A stretch of 64,000 nucleotides of DNA from Paludibacterium yongneupense DSM 18731 (lineage in GTDB: Bacteria > Pseudomonadota > Gammaproteobacteria > Burkholderiales > Chromobacteriaceae): the NCBI RefSeq assembly GCF_000422925.1, contig NZ_KE383957.1:389787-453786 (forward strand), given 5' to 3'. How positions within the stretch are numbered: position 1 is the stretch's first letter; the number at the start of each line of letters is the position of its first letter. Both the position numbers and the translations under genes were made by a program. Shown one piece after another: positions 26,941 through 36,089 of this stretch. The notes under the pieces were generated by a model. That model did no database searches. It was not told the origin of the DNA and saw only the letters and a list, made by a program, of their open reading frames with translations.

Positions 26941-29904
26941 ATGGGGATGAAACCAACCGAGGGTACCCGCTTGCGACTGCGCCTTATCCTTCTGCTGGCC
27001 GCTGCCTATGGGCTGATCGGTGTCGCGTCTTTGCGGACGGCCATACCTCCTGGCTATACCGCACCGATGTTCCCGTCTGCCGGCATCGCACTCGTTGGCC
27101 TGTTGTTATGGCGCAAGGGCTGGCCCGGTGTCCTGCTGGGTTCGCTGATCGTGCAGCTGGTGGCAGGGTGGCAATCCGGGGTTCAGGGGGCGGGGTGGGT
27201 GGGGGCGCTGGTGGTTCCCGTCGGCTCGACCTTGCAGGCTCTGGCCGGAGTGCGCCTGGTGCGCGCCTGGGTGGGCTGGCCGAACCGCCTGGACACGCCG
27301 CTGGCCATCGTGCGCCTGTTCCTTGGCGTCGTACCGGTGTCCTGCCTGCTGTGTGCCGCCGTCAGCGTGCCGGTGTTGACCCTGGTCGGTGTGATTCCGG
27401 CCCAGGACGCGGTGTTCAACGGCTGGTGCTGGTGGCTGGGCGATACGCTGGGCACCCTGATCGCGCTGCCGCTGATGTTGGCCTGGTTTGGGCGCCCGCA
27501 TATCGAGTGGCGGGCCAGGCGCTGGTCGATCAGCGTGCCGCTGCTGTTTTTTGCCGTGGCCCTGTTTATTCTCGGCATGCTCGTACACCGCTGGGAAACG
27601 CTGCGGGTGCAAAGCCAGTTCACGCGCGATGCAGGCCAGATCGAGCAGATGGTACGCCGAAGGCTGGACGCGCAGCTGGATGTATTGCTGGCTCTGCAGC
27701 AGGTCCAGTCGATCTCGCCGGCTGCCGATGGCGACGCGTGGCGGCGGGTGACGCAGCCCTGGCGCAGCCGCTTTCCCGGGACGCAGAATCTGGGCTGGAG
27801 CCCACGCGTGACGGATGCCGGGCGTCCGGATTTCGAAAGCAGGGCGCTCGGCGGCGCCCCCATCCTATCCCGCAACGAGCGGGGCGGACTGTCTGTGTCG
27901 CCACGGCGGGCGGAGTACTTTCCCATCCGCTTTATCGAACCCCTGGAGAGCAACCGCAAGGCCTTCGGTCTGGATGTCGCATCCTGGCCGGTACTGGCAC
28001 GCGCGGTCGCACTGGCGGTCAAGGGCGAAACGCCGGTGGCCAGCGCTTCGTTGCGACTGGTGCAGGAGAGTGGGCGACAACGCAGTATCGTGTTGTATCA
28101 GGCCGTACGCGGCCCCGGCCGGCAGTCTGAGCTGCTGGGCGTCGTGTCCAGCGTGTTTCGTATGGACGATGTTCTCGATTCTTTACTGCCCCGCGCGGCG
28201 CGTCACGATGTCGACATCTGCCTGCTCGACATGGATGCGGCCATCGGGTCGGATCGTCTGTCCGGTGAGGCCGGTTGCGAGCGACCCGAGTGGCTGCAGC
28301 GCCATCCCTCGCAGATTGCACGTATCGATTTTGCCGGCCGGCACTGGTCGCTGCGCCAGCGCGCCAGCGCGGCCTACCTTGCTGGAATGCGCAGCTGGCT
28401 GGAGTGGGCCACCGTTGTGGTCGGGCTGGCCATGAGCGGCTTGTTCGGGGGATTTCTGTTGTTGCTGACCGGTTACACGCGCAGGGTAGAGACCGAGGTG
28501 ACGGACCGGACAATCGCGCTGGCACATGCCAATTCGCTGCTGCAGGATCAACTCGATGCGACGCGCCGGGCCGAACTCCGGGTCGAATTCATGGCCCTGC
28601 ATGATAGTCTGACCGGTCTGCCCAACCGTGGGCGCTGGTTGGCGGCGGCACGGCAGGCGCTCCTGGACGCACAACGCGAGCAGCGGCACCTGGCTGTGCT
28701 GTTCCTCGATATCGACGAATTCAAGACCGTCAACGACAGTCTTGGCCACCCGGTCGGCGATCTTTTGCTCGTCGAGATTGCGCGCCGTCTGGTCATTCCC
28801 CTGCCCGCACTGGCTTTGTTGGCGCGCCATGGCGGCGACGAATTCGTCGCGCTACTGCCTTATGACGATATTGGCGAGGTCAACGGCATTGCGCGCCGTC
28901 TGTTGGAGGTCTTCCTGGCCCCTGTCGTGGTCGGCGAGCATGAGTTGCATACCACGGTGAGCATCGGTGTCGCCTTGTATCCGGAGCACGGTGCGGATCC
29001 CGATACCTTGTTGCGCCACGCCGATCTCGCCATGTACGCGGCGAAGGCGGCCGGCCGCGACAATGTGTGCATCTATACGCCGGAAATGAATGCGAATGCG
29101 CTGGAGCGATTGACGCTTGAGCAGGATTTGCGGCGTGCGCTCGCCGACGACAGCGCGCAGCTGCTATTGCACTTCCAGCCCCAGGTCGACGCCGTCAGCG
29201 GACGCTGCGTGGGGTGCGAGGCGCTGGTGCGCTGGCAGCACCCGCAGCGCGGCTTGCTGATGCCGGGCGAATTCATTGCTTTGGCCGAACGTTCCGGGCT
29301 GATCATTCCGCTCGGGCAGTGGGTCCTGGCCGAAGCGTGCCGCCAGCACCAGCGCTGGAGCGATGCGGGACGGGCCATTCCGATCTCGGTCAACCTGTCG
29401 CCGCTGCAGCTGGGGCGGCGCGACCTGCCTGCGCATGTCCAGTCCCTGTTCGAACGGTATGCGATTCCGCCCGGCGGCATCGAGCTGGAGCTGACCGAGA
29501 GCACGTTGATGGACGACAGTCTGGAAAATCTCGGGCGTTTCCACGCCCTGCTTGCGCACGGGTGCCGTTTCGCACTCGACGATTTCGGCACCGGTTACTC
29601 CTCGCTATCGAGGCTGACGCGGTATCCGATCAGCCGGCTCAAAATCGATCAGTCTTTTGTCCAGCGCCTGCCCGGTACGGCCGAAGACGCCGCCATCGTC
29701 AAGGCGACCCTGTCACTGGCTCGCGATCTATGGATGGAAGTGGTTGCCGAGGGGGTCGAAACACGCGAGCAGCGCGATTCGCTGCTCGCGATGGGCTGCC
29801 ATATCATGCAAGGGTACTGGTTCGGACGGCCGATGCCGGCACGGGAATTCGCCGTGTTTGCCAGTGGGGAAACGAACGGGGTGGGGGCTGCGCAGCCGGA
29901 TTGA
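26941..29904 (+). CDS. MASE1-CHASE-GGDEF-EAL membrane sensor for c-di-GMP turnover
   Basis: A 987-aa inner-membrane protein. Residues 1-185 are a MASE1-type multi-span sensor (FPSAGIALVGLLLWRKG), then a TM segment, a CHASE-like periplasmic domain (about 215-460), another TM (about 470-495; VVVGLAMSGLFGGFLLLLTGY), a GGDEF domain with intact RHGGDEF, and an EAL domain with CEALVRWQ, SVNLSPLQL, LDDFGTGYSSL, KIDQSF and EGVET. Both catalytic sites look intact, so it may be bifunctional. The start may be the ATG at 26941 or the one two codons later. It stands as a single gene. Confidence 0.9.
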   Translation: MGMKPTEGTRLRLRLILLLAAAYGLIGVASLRTAIPPGYTAPMFPSAGIALVGLLLWRKGWPGVLLGSLIVQLVAGWQSGVQGAGWVGALVVPVGSTLQALAGVRLVRAWVGWPNRLDTPLAIVRLFLGVVPVSCLLCAAVSVPVLTLVGVIPAQDAVFNGWCWWLGDTLGTLIALPLMLAWFGRPHIEWRARRWSISVPLLFFAVALFILGMLVHRWETLRVQSQFTRDAGQIEQMVRRRLDAQLDVLLALQQVQSISPAADGDAWRRVTQPWRSRFPGTQNLGWSPRVTDAGRPDFESRALGGAPILSRNERGGLSVSPRRAEYFPIRFIEPLESNRKAFGLDVASWPVLARAVALAVKGETPVASASLRLVQESGRQRSIVLYQAVRGPGRQSELLGVVSSVFRMDDVLDSLLPRAARHDVDICLLDMDAAIGSDRLSGEAGCERPEWLQRHPSQIARIDFAGRHWSLRQRASAAYLAGMRSWLEWATVVVGLAMSGLFGGFLLLLTGYTRRVETEVTDRTIALAHANSLLQDQLDATRRAELRVEFMALHDSLTGLPNRGRWLAAARQALLDAQREQRHLAVLFLDIDEFKTVNDSLGHPVGDLLLVEIARRLVIPLPALALLARHGGDEFVALLPYDDIGEVNGIARRLLEVFLAPVVVGEHELHTTVSIGVALYPEHGADPDTLLRHADLAMYAAKAAGRDNVCIYTPEMNANALERLTLEQDLRRALADDSAQLLLHFQPQVDAVSGRCVGCEALVRWQHPQRGLLMPGEFIALAERSGLIIPLGQWVLAEACRQHQRWSDAGRAIPISVNLSPLQLGRRDLPAHVQSLFERYAIPPGGIELELTESTLMDDSLENLGRFHALLAHGCRFALDDFGTGYSSLSRLTRYPISRLKIDQSFVQRLPGTAEDAAIVKATLSLARDLWMEVVAEGVETREQRDSLLAMGCHIMQGYWFGRPMPAREFAVFASGETNGVGAAQPD

Positions 29905-29988
29905 TACGGCACTGTTTTTTTGTCATATTTATTTGATGTTGGTGGGCGAGTATCGGCTATTGCCATTTCCCTATGACAGGATGAAGCC

Positions 29989-31461
29989 ATGCCGGTCTTG
30001 CCACGTTTTGTCCGACGCCCTCTGCTCGTGTCCGCCATCGGCTTCGCGCTGGCAACGCAAGCCGGCAATGCGCTTGCCGCCGCCGTCCCGACGCACCATG
30101 TTCTGTTGATCAGCATCGATGGCCTGCACGAGCGCGATCTGGAACGATTCATCGATTCGAGGCCCGATTCTGCGCTGGCCGCACTGGCCGGCCGCAGCGT
30201 GCGCTACCGGCAGGCCATGACGGTCGCTCCATCCGATTCCTTTCCCGGCCTTGCCGCACTGCTGACGGGGGGGACGCCACGGTCGACCGGTCTTTATTAC
30301 GACGATACCTATAGCCGGACGCTCGCAGGGGCCGATTGCAAGCCCGGTAGCGAGGTCGTGCTGGACGAGTCGGTCGACATCGATCCGGATGCGATCGATG
30401 GCGGTGGCGGCATTCGCGTTACCGCCTTGCCGCGCGACCCTGCACGCGGATGCGCGCCGGTTTTTCCGCATGCCTACCTGCGCGTCAATACGGTGTTTGA
30501 GGTGGTCAAGGCTGCCGGCGGGCGCACGGCCTGGGCAGACAAACATCTGGCCTACGATTGGGTCAACGGCCCTTCCGGTCGCGGCGTCGACGATCTGTAC
30601 ACCCCCGAAATTGCGGCCGGCAATGCCGATGGCAGCGTCGAGAAGGCCGAAGTCAACGATGACCTGAAAGTGACGGCCATACTCGAACACATTGCCGGTC
30701 ACGACCATGCCGGCCGTGCGGCGCCGGGGGTGCCTGCCTTGTTCGGCATGAATTTCCAGGCGGTCAGCGTAGGGCAGAAGACCGCCGGCTATCGCGATGC
30801 GCAAGCGACGCCAAGCGACGGGCTCGCGCAGGCTCTGCAGCATACTGACGCTTCGCTGCATCGCATCCTGCTCGCACTCTCGCATGCCCATCTCGACGCC
30901 GATACGCTGCTCGTCGTCACGGCCAAGCACGGGCAGTCGCCGATCGATCCCGCGCTGCGCCGCATCGTCGACGGCAAGCTGATTCCTTCCATCGTGAATG
31001 GCGTTCAGGCCGGCTTGCTCGCGCATGCGACCCAGGATGATGTGGCCTTGCTGTGGCTGCGCGACGGCAGCAAGACCGCGGAAGTGGTCACGGCGCTCAA
31101 TGCGCGCCGCAGCGAGGCGCATATCGGGGACATCCTCAGCGGTAGGCGGCTGGCGGCCTTGTTCAACGATCCGATGCAGGATGACCGGGTGCCTGATATC
31201 GTGGTTCTGCCGGAGCCCGGCGTGATCTATACCAAGCCTGCGGCGAGCAAACGGGCCGAACACGGCGGTTTTTCCGAAGACGACCGCCACGTGGCCCTGC
31301 TGGTGGCGATGCCGGGGATGGCGGCGGGAAAAACCGTCGATACGCCGGTCAGTGCCACCCAGGTGGCGCCGACGATGCTCAAGGCGCTCGGTCTGTCTCC
31401 CGCCGATCTGCAGTCGGTTCGGCGCGAGGGCACCCCGGTCTTGCCCGGTCTCGGCTGGTAG
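29989..31461 (+). CDS. Secreted type I phosphodiesterase/nucleotide pyrophosphatase family protein
   Basis: A 490-aa protein of the alkaline phosphatase superfamily (NPP family) with a signal peptide ending near NALAAA, so periplasmic or secreted. Metal and nucleophile positions are visible: Asp44 in LLISIDGL, Ser84 in PSDSFPGL (usually Thr in NPPs), His in TAKHGQSPID and His in AEHGGF. Such enzymes cleave phosphodiester or pyrophosphate bonds of nucleotides or lipids. An AGGA precedes the ATG by 8 nt. The gene stands alone between the MASE1 sensor and hss (convergent). The substrate is unknown. Confidence 0.85.
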   Translation: MPVLPRFVRRPLLVSAIGFALATQAGNALAAAVPTHHVLLISIDGLHERDLERFIDSRPDSALAALAGRSVRYRQAMTVAPSDSFPGLAALLTGGTPRSTGLYYDDTYSRTLAGADCKPGSEVVLDESVDIDPDAIDGGGGIRVTALPRDPARGCAPVFPHAYLRVNTVFEVVKAAGGRTAWADKHLAYDWVNGPSGRGVDDLYTPEIAAGNADGSVEKAEVNDDLKVTAILEHIAGHDHAGRAAPGVPALFGMNFQAVSVGQKTAGYRDAQATPSDGLAQALQHTDASLHRILLALSHAHLDADTLLVVTAKHGQSPIDPALRRIVDGKLIPSIVNGVQAGLLAHATQDDVALLWLRDGSKTAEVVTALNARRSEAHIGDILSGRRLAALFNDPMQDDRVPDIVVLPEPGVIYTKPAASKRAEHGGFSEDDRHVALLVAMPGMAAGKTVDTPVSATQVAPTMLKALGLSPADLQSVRREGTPVLPGLGW

Positions 31462-31479
31462 TTGCGGCGGGCCGCGCGC

Positions 31480-32877
31480 TCAGTCGACGCGGACGTTGCG
31501 AAATTGCCATGGGTCATCCGTGATCATCTCCTCGCGAAACAGTTCGCCGCGTCCGCTCAGAGGGGTCCAGTCGGTATATACGCCGATGATCTCGCCGAGA
31601 TAGGGCGCGGCGGCCGCGAGCACTTCGCCGTGGTCCATGTCTTCTGGCTCCACCAGGCCGCGTCCGGGGTGGGCGAGTGCCCACAGCATGCCGGAAACGA
31701 CGCCGGCCGCCACCTGCAGCGTGGTGGCGTTGTTGTACGGGGCGGCCGCTCTCGCCGCGGCAATCGTGAGCCTGGAACCATACCAGTAGGCGTTTCTGCC
31801 GTGACCGGCCAGCAGAACGCCCAGCGTGTCGGCCCCGGTGGTGATTTCATCGAACAGAATGCGCTGGCGAGCGGGGGGCGCCCAGTTGCGCCCTGCCATG
31901 TCGTGCAGGCTCGCCAGAGCCGCGTCGCAGGGCCGGTAGACATAGTGGACGGTGGGACGGTACAGGACTCCATCGCGGTCTCGCAGCGTGAAGTAGTCGG
32001 CCAGCGAAACAGACTCGCCGTGCGTGATCAGAAAGCCGTGGTAGGGACCGCTGGCCGGAGACCAGCTGCGTGCCCTGACCGAGGCGCCCGGGCGTTCCAG
32101 ATAGATCGACGCGCGGCAACCGTGGCGGTGTCCGTGACCATCCCTCGGCATCGAACGCTCGTGCGATCCCCAGCCGAGCTCGGCGGGTTGGCGGCTTTCG
32201 GCCACGAAGCCGTCGACTGACCAGGTGTTGCCGAATTCCTCCGTGACGGGCGCCGCCACGGCCTGATTGTCCTGTTCGGCTATATGCAGGGTGCTGACTC
32301 CGAGGTTTTGCGCAAGCAGGGCCCAGTCGCGCCGCCGGGCGGGCGGCGTGGTGCCGGGCAGGAGTTCGGCCGCCAGATCGAGCAGCGCCTGTTTGACAAA
32401 GTGGTTGACCAGGCCCGGGTTGGCGCCGTGGGTGACGACGGCGGTCGGCCCCCCTTTGCCGCGCAAGGGACGGATCTGTTCGCGCAGCGCGTAGTTGCTG
32501 CGCTCGGCCGCCGTCATGCCGGGTACGTCCCAGTCTTCGTCCCAGGCGTCGAGGCCGGTGTCGAGGTAGCCCGCGCCGCGGGCTTGCGCGAGCCGGATCA
32601 GGTCCGCGCTTGAGACACCTGTCGCCAGGTTGAGCAGGAAATCGCCGGGGGCCAGCAGGGGCGTCAGTATCGGCCGGTATGTGGCGCGGTCGAGCGCGTG
32701 GAGGATCGGACGGCCGAAGGTTTCCGGGCCGATGCCGGGGATGGCGTCGGGGGTCACGATGGTGATGCGGTCACGGTCGATGCCGAGGTGGTGTCCTATC
32801 AGGGGCAGACTGGCGCGCGCGATGCTGCCGAAACCGATAATGACAAGCTTGCCGTCGAAACGAGGGCTGGCATTCAT
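31480..32877 (-). CDS. hss: Homospermidine synthase
   Basis: Homospermidine synthase makes sym-homospermidine from putrescine (and spermidine), using NAD+. The 465-aa protein has a saccharopine-dehydrogenase-like Rossmann N-terminus ([22 protein letters not shown]), the [21 protein letters not shown] segment and a C-terminal catalytic region. Its length fits bacterial HSS (about 470 aa). The ATG at 32877 has AAAGGAGA upstream; longer readings to 32994 cross the promoter region. It is divergent from ppnP. A polyamine role would be independent of the neighbours. Confidence 0.9.
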   Translation of the reverse strand: MNASPRFDGKLVIIGFGSIARASLPLIGHHLGIDRDRITIVTPDAIPGIGPETFGRPILHALDRATYRPILTPLLAPGDFLLNLATGVSSADLIRLAQARGAGYLDTGLDAWDEDWDVPGMTAAERSNYALREQIRPLRGKGGPTAVVTHGANPGLVNHFVKQALLDLAAELLPGTTPPARRRDWALLAQNLGVSTLHIAEQDNQAVAAPVTEEFGNTWSVDGFVAESRQPAELGWGSHERSMPRDGHGHRHGCRASIYLERPGASVRARSWSPASGPYHGFLITHGESVSLADYFTLRDRDGVLYRPTVHYVYRPCDAALASLHDMAGRNWAPPARQRILFDEITTGADTLGVLLAGHGRNAYWYGSRLTIAAARAAAPYNNATTLQVAAGVVSGMLWALAHPGRGLVEPEDMDHGEVLAAAAPYLGEIIGVYTDWTPLSGRGELFREEMITDDPWQFRNVRVD

Positions 32878-33012
32878 CTCTTGTCTCCTTTCGCTTGCAC
32901 ACGGAAATCCAGTTGGACCGTCGCAATGCGGAATTGTCGCGAAAGAAATACCAAGAGGCGGAGTATCTGTCCACCGGGCGCGGCGTCGCGGCATGGGCTC
33001 GGACGCGCATCT

Positions 33013-33040
33013 TTGATTGTGGCGCCGGCGCGGTTACACT
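33013..33040 (+). promoter_or_regulatory. Predicted promoter of ppnP
   Basis: TTGATT (33013-33018) and TACACT (33035-33040) are 16 bp apart, which would start transcription near 33047, shortly before the AAAGGA ribosome binding site. Confidence 0.45.
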
Positions 33041-33077
33041 GCGCGTTCTGTCACTTTTCTTGCAAAGGAAGCCTCGC

Positions 33078-33386
33078 ATGTCGCAGTTCGATAACGTTAG
33101 CGTCGTCAAGAAGGGGAATGTGTATTTTGACGGCAAATGCGTGAGCCATACGGTGTTGCTGGCCGACGGCAGCCGCAAGACGCTGGGAGTCATTTTGCCT
33201 GCTCGCCTGACCTTTACCACCGGCGCGCCCGAGGTCATGGATGTCGTCGACGGGCATTGCACGGTGACGCTGTCGGGCGGGGCCGCGAGAGCTTACGGCC
33301 CCGGAGAGTCCTTCAGCGTGCCGGGGAATAGCGCTTTCGATATCGACGTGACGGAAACGCTGCATTACGTCTGCCACTACGGCTGA
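33078..33386 (+). CDS. ppnP: Pyrimidine/purine nucleoside phosphorylase PpnP (YaiE, DUF1255)
   Basis: PpnP is a small cupin-fold enzyme that phosphorolyses many nucleosides. The 102-aa length is canonical. Family motifs include [26 protein letters not shown] and [20 protein letters not shown] lies 9 nt before the ATG. The stop codon overlaps the 3' end of the convergent chemoreceptor gene by 10 bp. Confidence 0.92.
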   Translation: MSQFDNVSVVKKGNVYFDGKCVSHTVLLADGSRKTLGVILPARLTFTTGAPEVMDVVDGHCTVTLSGGAARAYGPGESFSVPGNSAFDIDVTETLHYVCHYG

Positions 33387-34501
33387 GAACGGTTCCGGCC
33401 TGGGGCGGCGGGTCTCGGGCTGGCGAGCAGCCCGGCCAGGCCCTGGCTGACGTCCAGATTCGCCCGTTCCATCCGTTCCAGTGCATCCAGCGCTTCGTCC
33501 AGTTTGCCCGCACGCCAGGCGTCGATGGCGTGGCGCGCCTGCTGGTGCATGGCCCGATGCGGCGCTTCCAGTTGCGTAAAGCGGCTGTCGCTCTGATAGC
33601 GCTGCTTCGCTTCCCCGTAATACCAGCGACCGAGTCGGCATTGCGTCTCGTCGGGCAGCTCGGACGACAGGCGCGGCGACTGACCGAGAAGCACCAGATA
33701 GACCTCGAGCTTCAATAGCAATTCTTCGACATTGGCCAGTTCCACCCCGGATAATTTGGCCGATACCTTGATCGAATCATCCATTTTTCCCGTCAGATCG
33801 AGTAAGGCACCCATGCGCGTCATGGCCAGGCTGTTTTCCTCGCTGTGGCGTTCGACGCCATGCGCGGCTTCGTCGATGGCATTGCGCGCAGCCCCCGTTT
33901 CTTGCTGGATGCCGGCAACGAGGGCCGTAATGTCGCGTGTCGCGACCGTGGTCTTTTCTGCCAGTTTGCGAACTTCGTCCGCCACGACCGCGAAACCGCG
34001 ACCGGCTTCGCCCGCACGTGCGGCTTCGATCGCGGCGTTCAGGGCCAGGAGGCTGGTCTGGTCGGCCACCTCGCCGATCAGGCGCACGATGCCATCGACC
34101 TTGGCGGCACGCTCGGACAGGCCCGCGATGCGTTCGGCGCAGTGACGGATGTCGGTGACCAGCCGATCCAGGGTCTCGCTCAAGTGAGCGAAGGCACTGC
34201 GGTTTTCCTGCGATTGCTCGCCGGCGGCATGTGCCATTTGCTGCTCGTCCGCCAGTCGCGCCACCAACTGCTCGAACGACGCGCGGGTATTGGCCAGCGA
34301 TGTGCCGAAGTGTGCCAGATTCCGGCAGATGCCAGCCAGTTGCCTGTTTTCCTGGCGCAGGGCGGCGAGCGTGTCGTCGCGCCTGGAGAGTTCTGTTTGC
34401 AGCGCTTCCTTGTCAAGCGTCAGTTGCCGCAGCTCTGCGCGTAGCTGTGTCAGTTCACGTTTTGCCGTTTCGAGTGCGCGGCGGGTTTTTCCGAAGAACA
34501 T
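33377..34501 (-). CDS. Cytoplasmic methyl-accepting chemotaxis protein with a C-terminal CZB-like domain
   Basis: A 374-aa soluble chemoreceptor. Residues 1-60 form a coiled coil. The signalling hairpin (about 75-245) contains the conserved tip [20 protein letters not shown]. The C-terminus (about 250-325) is a CZB domain (chemoreceptor zinc binding). It keeps Cys288 in CRLGRWYYG and His315/His319 in PHRAMHQQ, but the first ligand His is Glu260 ([16 protein letters not shown]). There are no TM segments. The start at 34501 has no good ribosome binding site; an in-frame ATG further upstream at 34555 would read through a 25-bp palindrome. It lies divergent to the diketogulonate operon, which hints at chemotaxis linked to that metabolism, but zinc or oxidant sensing is the known role of CZB. 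Confidence 0.87.
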   Translation of the reverse strand: MFFGKTRRALETAKRELTQLRAELRQLTLDKEALQTELSRRDDTLAALRQENRQLAGICRNLAHFGTSLANTRASFEQLVARLADEQQMAHAAGEQSQENRSAFAHLSETLDRLVTDIRHCAERIAGLSERAAKVDGIVRLIGEVADQTSLLALNAAIEAARAGEAGRGFAVVADEVRKLAEKTTVATRDITALVAGIQQETGAARNAIDEAAHGVERHSEENSLAMTRMGALLDLTGKMDDSIKVSAKLSGVELANVEELLLKLEVYLVLLGQSPRLSSELPDETQCRLGRWYYGEAKQRYQSDSRFTQLEAPHRAMHQQARHAIDAWRAGKLDEALDALERMERANLDVSQGLAGLLASPRPAAPGRNRSQP

Positions 34502-34534
34502 GGGAGGACCGATGCGTCCGGCGGGACGGGTTAT

Positions 34535-34559
34535 TAAGATATATACAGTATACATCTTA
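34535..34559 (-). promoter_or_regulatory. Near-perfect 25-bp palindrome upstream of the chemoreceptor gene
   Basis: The outer arms TAAGAT/ATCTTA and inner arms ATATAC/GTATAC lie around a single central A; 11 of 12 arm positions pair. It sits 34 bp upstream of the chemoreceptor ATG, where an operator would overlap the promoter. The related 8-mer CAGTATAC recurs in front of the yiaJ-type regulator gene (40659-40666). Confidence 0.5.
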
Positions 34560-34907
34560 TTGGCGGGCCGGCAACGGCAGCGCAGGGGTGCAGGCTGAAA
34601 GAGAGGCATTGCCGTTGCCGCGAGCGGCATGGGGGCAAGGTCCGGACGGGGGCGGCTCGTCAGGGCGCGTGGCCGGGAGGGGGCGGGCATCGCCCGCTGC
34701 CCGCTGCGGGTCTCGATGACGATTCCGGGCGGGGCGCAGCAACTCCGGTTTGACAAACCGGGGGTGGGGGTGTGCTGAAAACGGCGAAGACACCCGGCCG
34801 CTTCTTTATTCCCGTGCCCGATGCGAAAGGGGGCTTTCCCCGGTCGATCGCGGCTTTGCTCTCGGTGCCCGTGGCGTGACGGGGACTGCAACAGAATTTT
34901 CTATCGA

Positions 34908-34922
34908 TGGAATTCAATTCCA
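34908..34922 (+). promoter_or_regulatory. IclR-family operator candidate of the yia-type operon
   Basis: The perfect palindrome TGGAATTCAATTCCA has the layout of IclR-family boxes (TGGAAA-N-TTTCCA type). It lies just upstream of the predicted yiaK promoter. The IclR-type regulator is encoded at the other end of the operon. Two copies of ATTCYACAATGT follow at 34917-34928 and 34949-34960, 32 bp apart. Confidence 0.6.
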
Positions 34923-34938
34923 CAATGTAAGATATATA

Positions 34939-34967
34939 TTGAAATTAGATTCTACAATGTGATATTT
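34939..34967 (+). promoter_or_regulatory. Predicted promoter of the yiaK-lyxK-sgbHUE operon
   Basis: TTGAAA (34939-34944) is followed after 17-18 nt by ATATTT/TATTTT (34962-34968). An alternative -10 is TACAAT (34953-34958). Either places the start about 45-55 nt before the yiaK ATG and inside the repeat array, suiting repression. Confidence 0.5.
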
Positions 34968-35016
34968 TGCAGTCAAGAGGCGATGCAGGTCGTCATTTTC
35001 CGAAGAGGAATGGGTC

Positions 35017-36015
35017 ATGCGAGTGAGCTGCGAGCAGTTGAAGACGGAATTCAAACGCGTTCTGCTGGGGCGTGGCCTGAGCGAGGCAAAGGCGGATGAG
35101 TGCGCCAGGCTGTTTGCCGAAACGACCTTGACCGGTGTGTACAGTCATGGCGTCAATCGCTTTCCGCGCTTCGTCCAGCAACTGGACCAGGGCGATATCG
35201 ATCCGGCGGCCGAGCCGGAACGCCTGCTGGCGCTAGGGGCGCTCGAGCAGTGGGATGCCCGGCGCGGCATCGGCAATCTGACCGCGCAGGCCATGATGGC
35301 ACGCGCGATGGAACTGGCCGATGCGCACGGCATCGGGTTGATTGCGCTGCGCAATGCCAACCACTGGATGCGTGGCGGCGGTTATGGCTACCAGGCGGCC
35401 GAGCGTGGCTATATCGGCATCTGCTGGTCCAATTCGATCGCGGTCATGCCGCCGTGGGGAGCGAAAGAATGCCGAATCGGCACGAACCCGCTGATCGTGG
35501 CGGTGCCGGGCGATCCTGTCACCATGGTCGACATGTCGATGTCGATGTTTTCCTACGGAATGCTCGAAGTCAATCGCTTGAATGGCCGACAGCTGCCGGT
35601 GGATGGAGGCTTCGACGATGACGGATGCCCGACGCGCGAGCCGGCGGTGATCGAAAAGAATCGCCGCATAATGCCAATGGGATACTGGAAAGGATCCGGC
35701 CTTTCCATTGTGCTCGATATGATCGCGACCCTGCTGTCGGGGGGGCTGTCGGTGGCTGAAATCACCGAGACGCAGAGCGACGAAACCCGTGTCTCGCAGG
35801 TGTTCATCGCGATTTCGGTCGACAAGCTGATCGATGAAGGCACGATGTCGGAAAAACTTCAGACCATCAGGGATTACGTGCTGAGTGCGCAGCGCGCGGA
35901 CCCCGACGTGGCAATCCGGATTCCCGGTCATGAGTTTCCGCAGCTCAAGGCGCAGAACATCGCGCAGGGCATCCCTGTCGACGATAGCGTCTGGGCGCGC
36001 ATTCTCGCCTTGTGA
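35017..36015 (+). CDS. yiaK: 2,3-diketo-L-gulonate reductase YiaK
   Basis: YiaK reduces 2,3-diketo-L-gulonate to 3-keto-L-gulonate with NADH. The 332-aa protein belongs to the malate/L-lactate/ureidoglycolate dehydrogenase family and closely resembles E. coli YiaK from memory. Shared blocks are [14 protein letters not shown]-like, [50 protein letters not shown] and PMGYWKGSG. The catalytic His lies in [14 protein letters not shown] precedes the ATG at 35017. It is the first gene of the operon. Confidence 0.94.
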   Translation: MRVSCEQLKTEFKRVLLGRGLSEAKADECARLFAETTLTGVYSHGVNRFPRFVQQLDQGDIDPAAEPERLLALGALEQWDARRGIGNLTAQAMMARAMELADAHGIGLIALRNANHWMRGGGYGYQAAERGYIGICWSNSIAVMPPWGAKECRIGTNPLIVAVPGDPVTMVDMSMSMFSYGMLEVNRLNGRQLPVDGGFDDDGCPTREPAVIEKNRRIMPMGYWKGSGLSIVLDMIATLLSGGLSVAEITETQSDETRVSQVFIAISVDKLIDEGTMSEKLQTIRDYVLSAQRADPDVAIRIPGHEFPQLKAQNIAQGIPVDDSVWARILAL

Positions 36016-36089
36016 TCGAACGGCTACGGCTTTGATCGCGTGCGTTTGGCGCGCTGTCACGACCGGCAACCGGAATCAGGAGATCCCTC

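Larger units (their letters stand above)
34502..35016. other. 515-bp divergent control region between the chemoreceptor gene and the yia-type operon
   Basis: There is no gene here. It holds a 25-bp palindrome near the chemoreceptor gene (34535-34559), an inverted repeat with 11-bp arms CGGCAACGGCA (34569-34579) and TGCCGTTGCCG (34610-34620), a GC-rich middle, and an AT-rich block (34895-34970) with the operator and promoter of yiaK. Confidence 0.6.
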
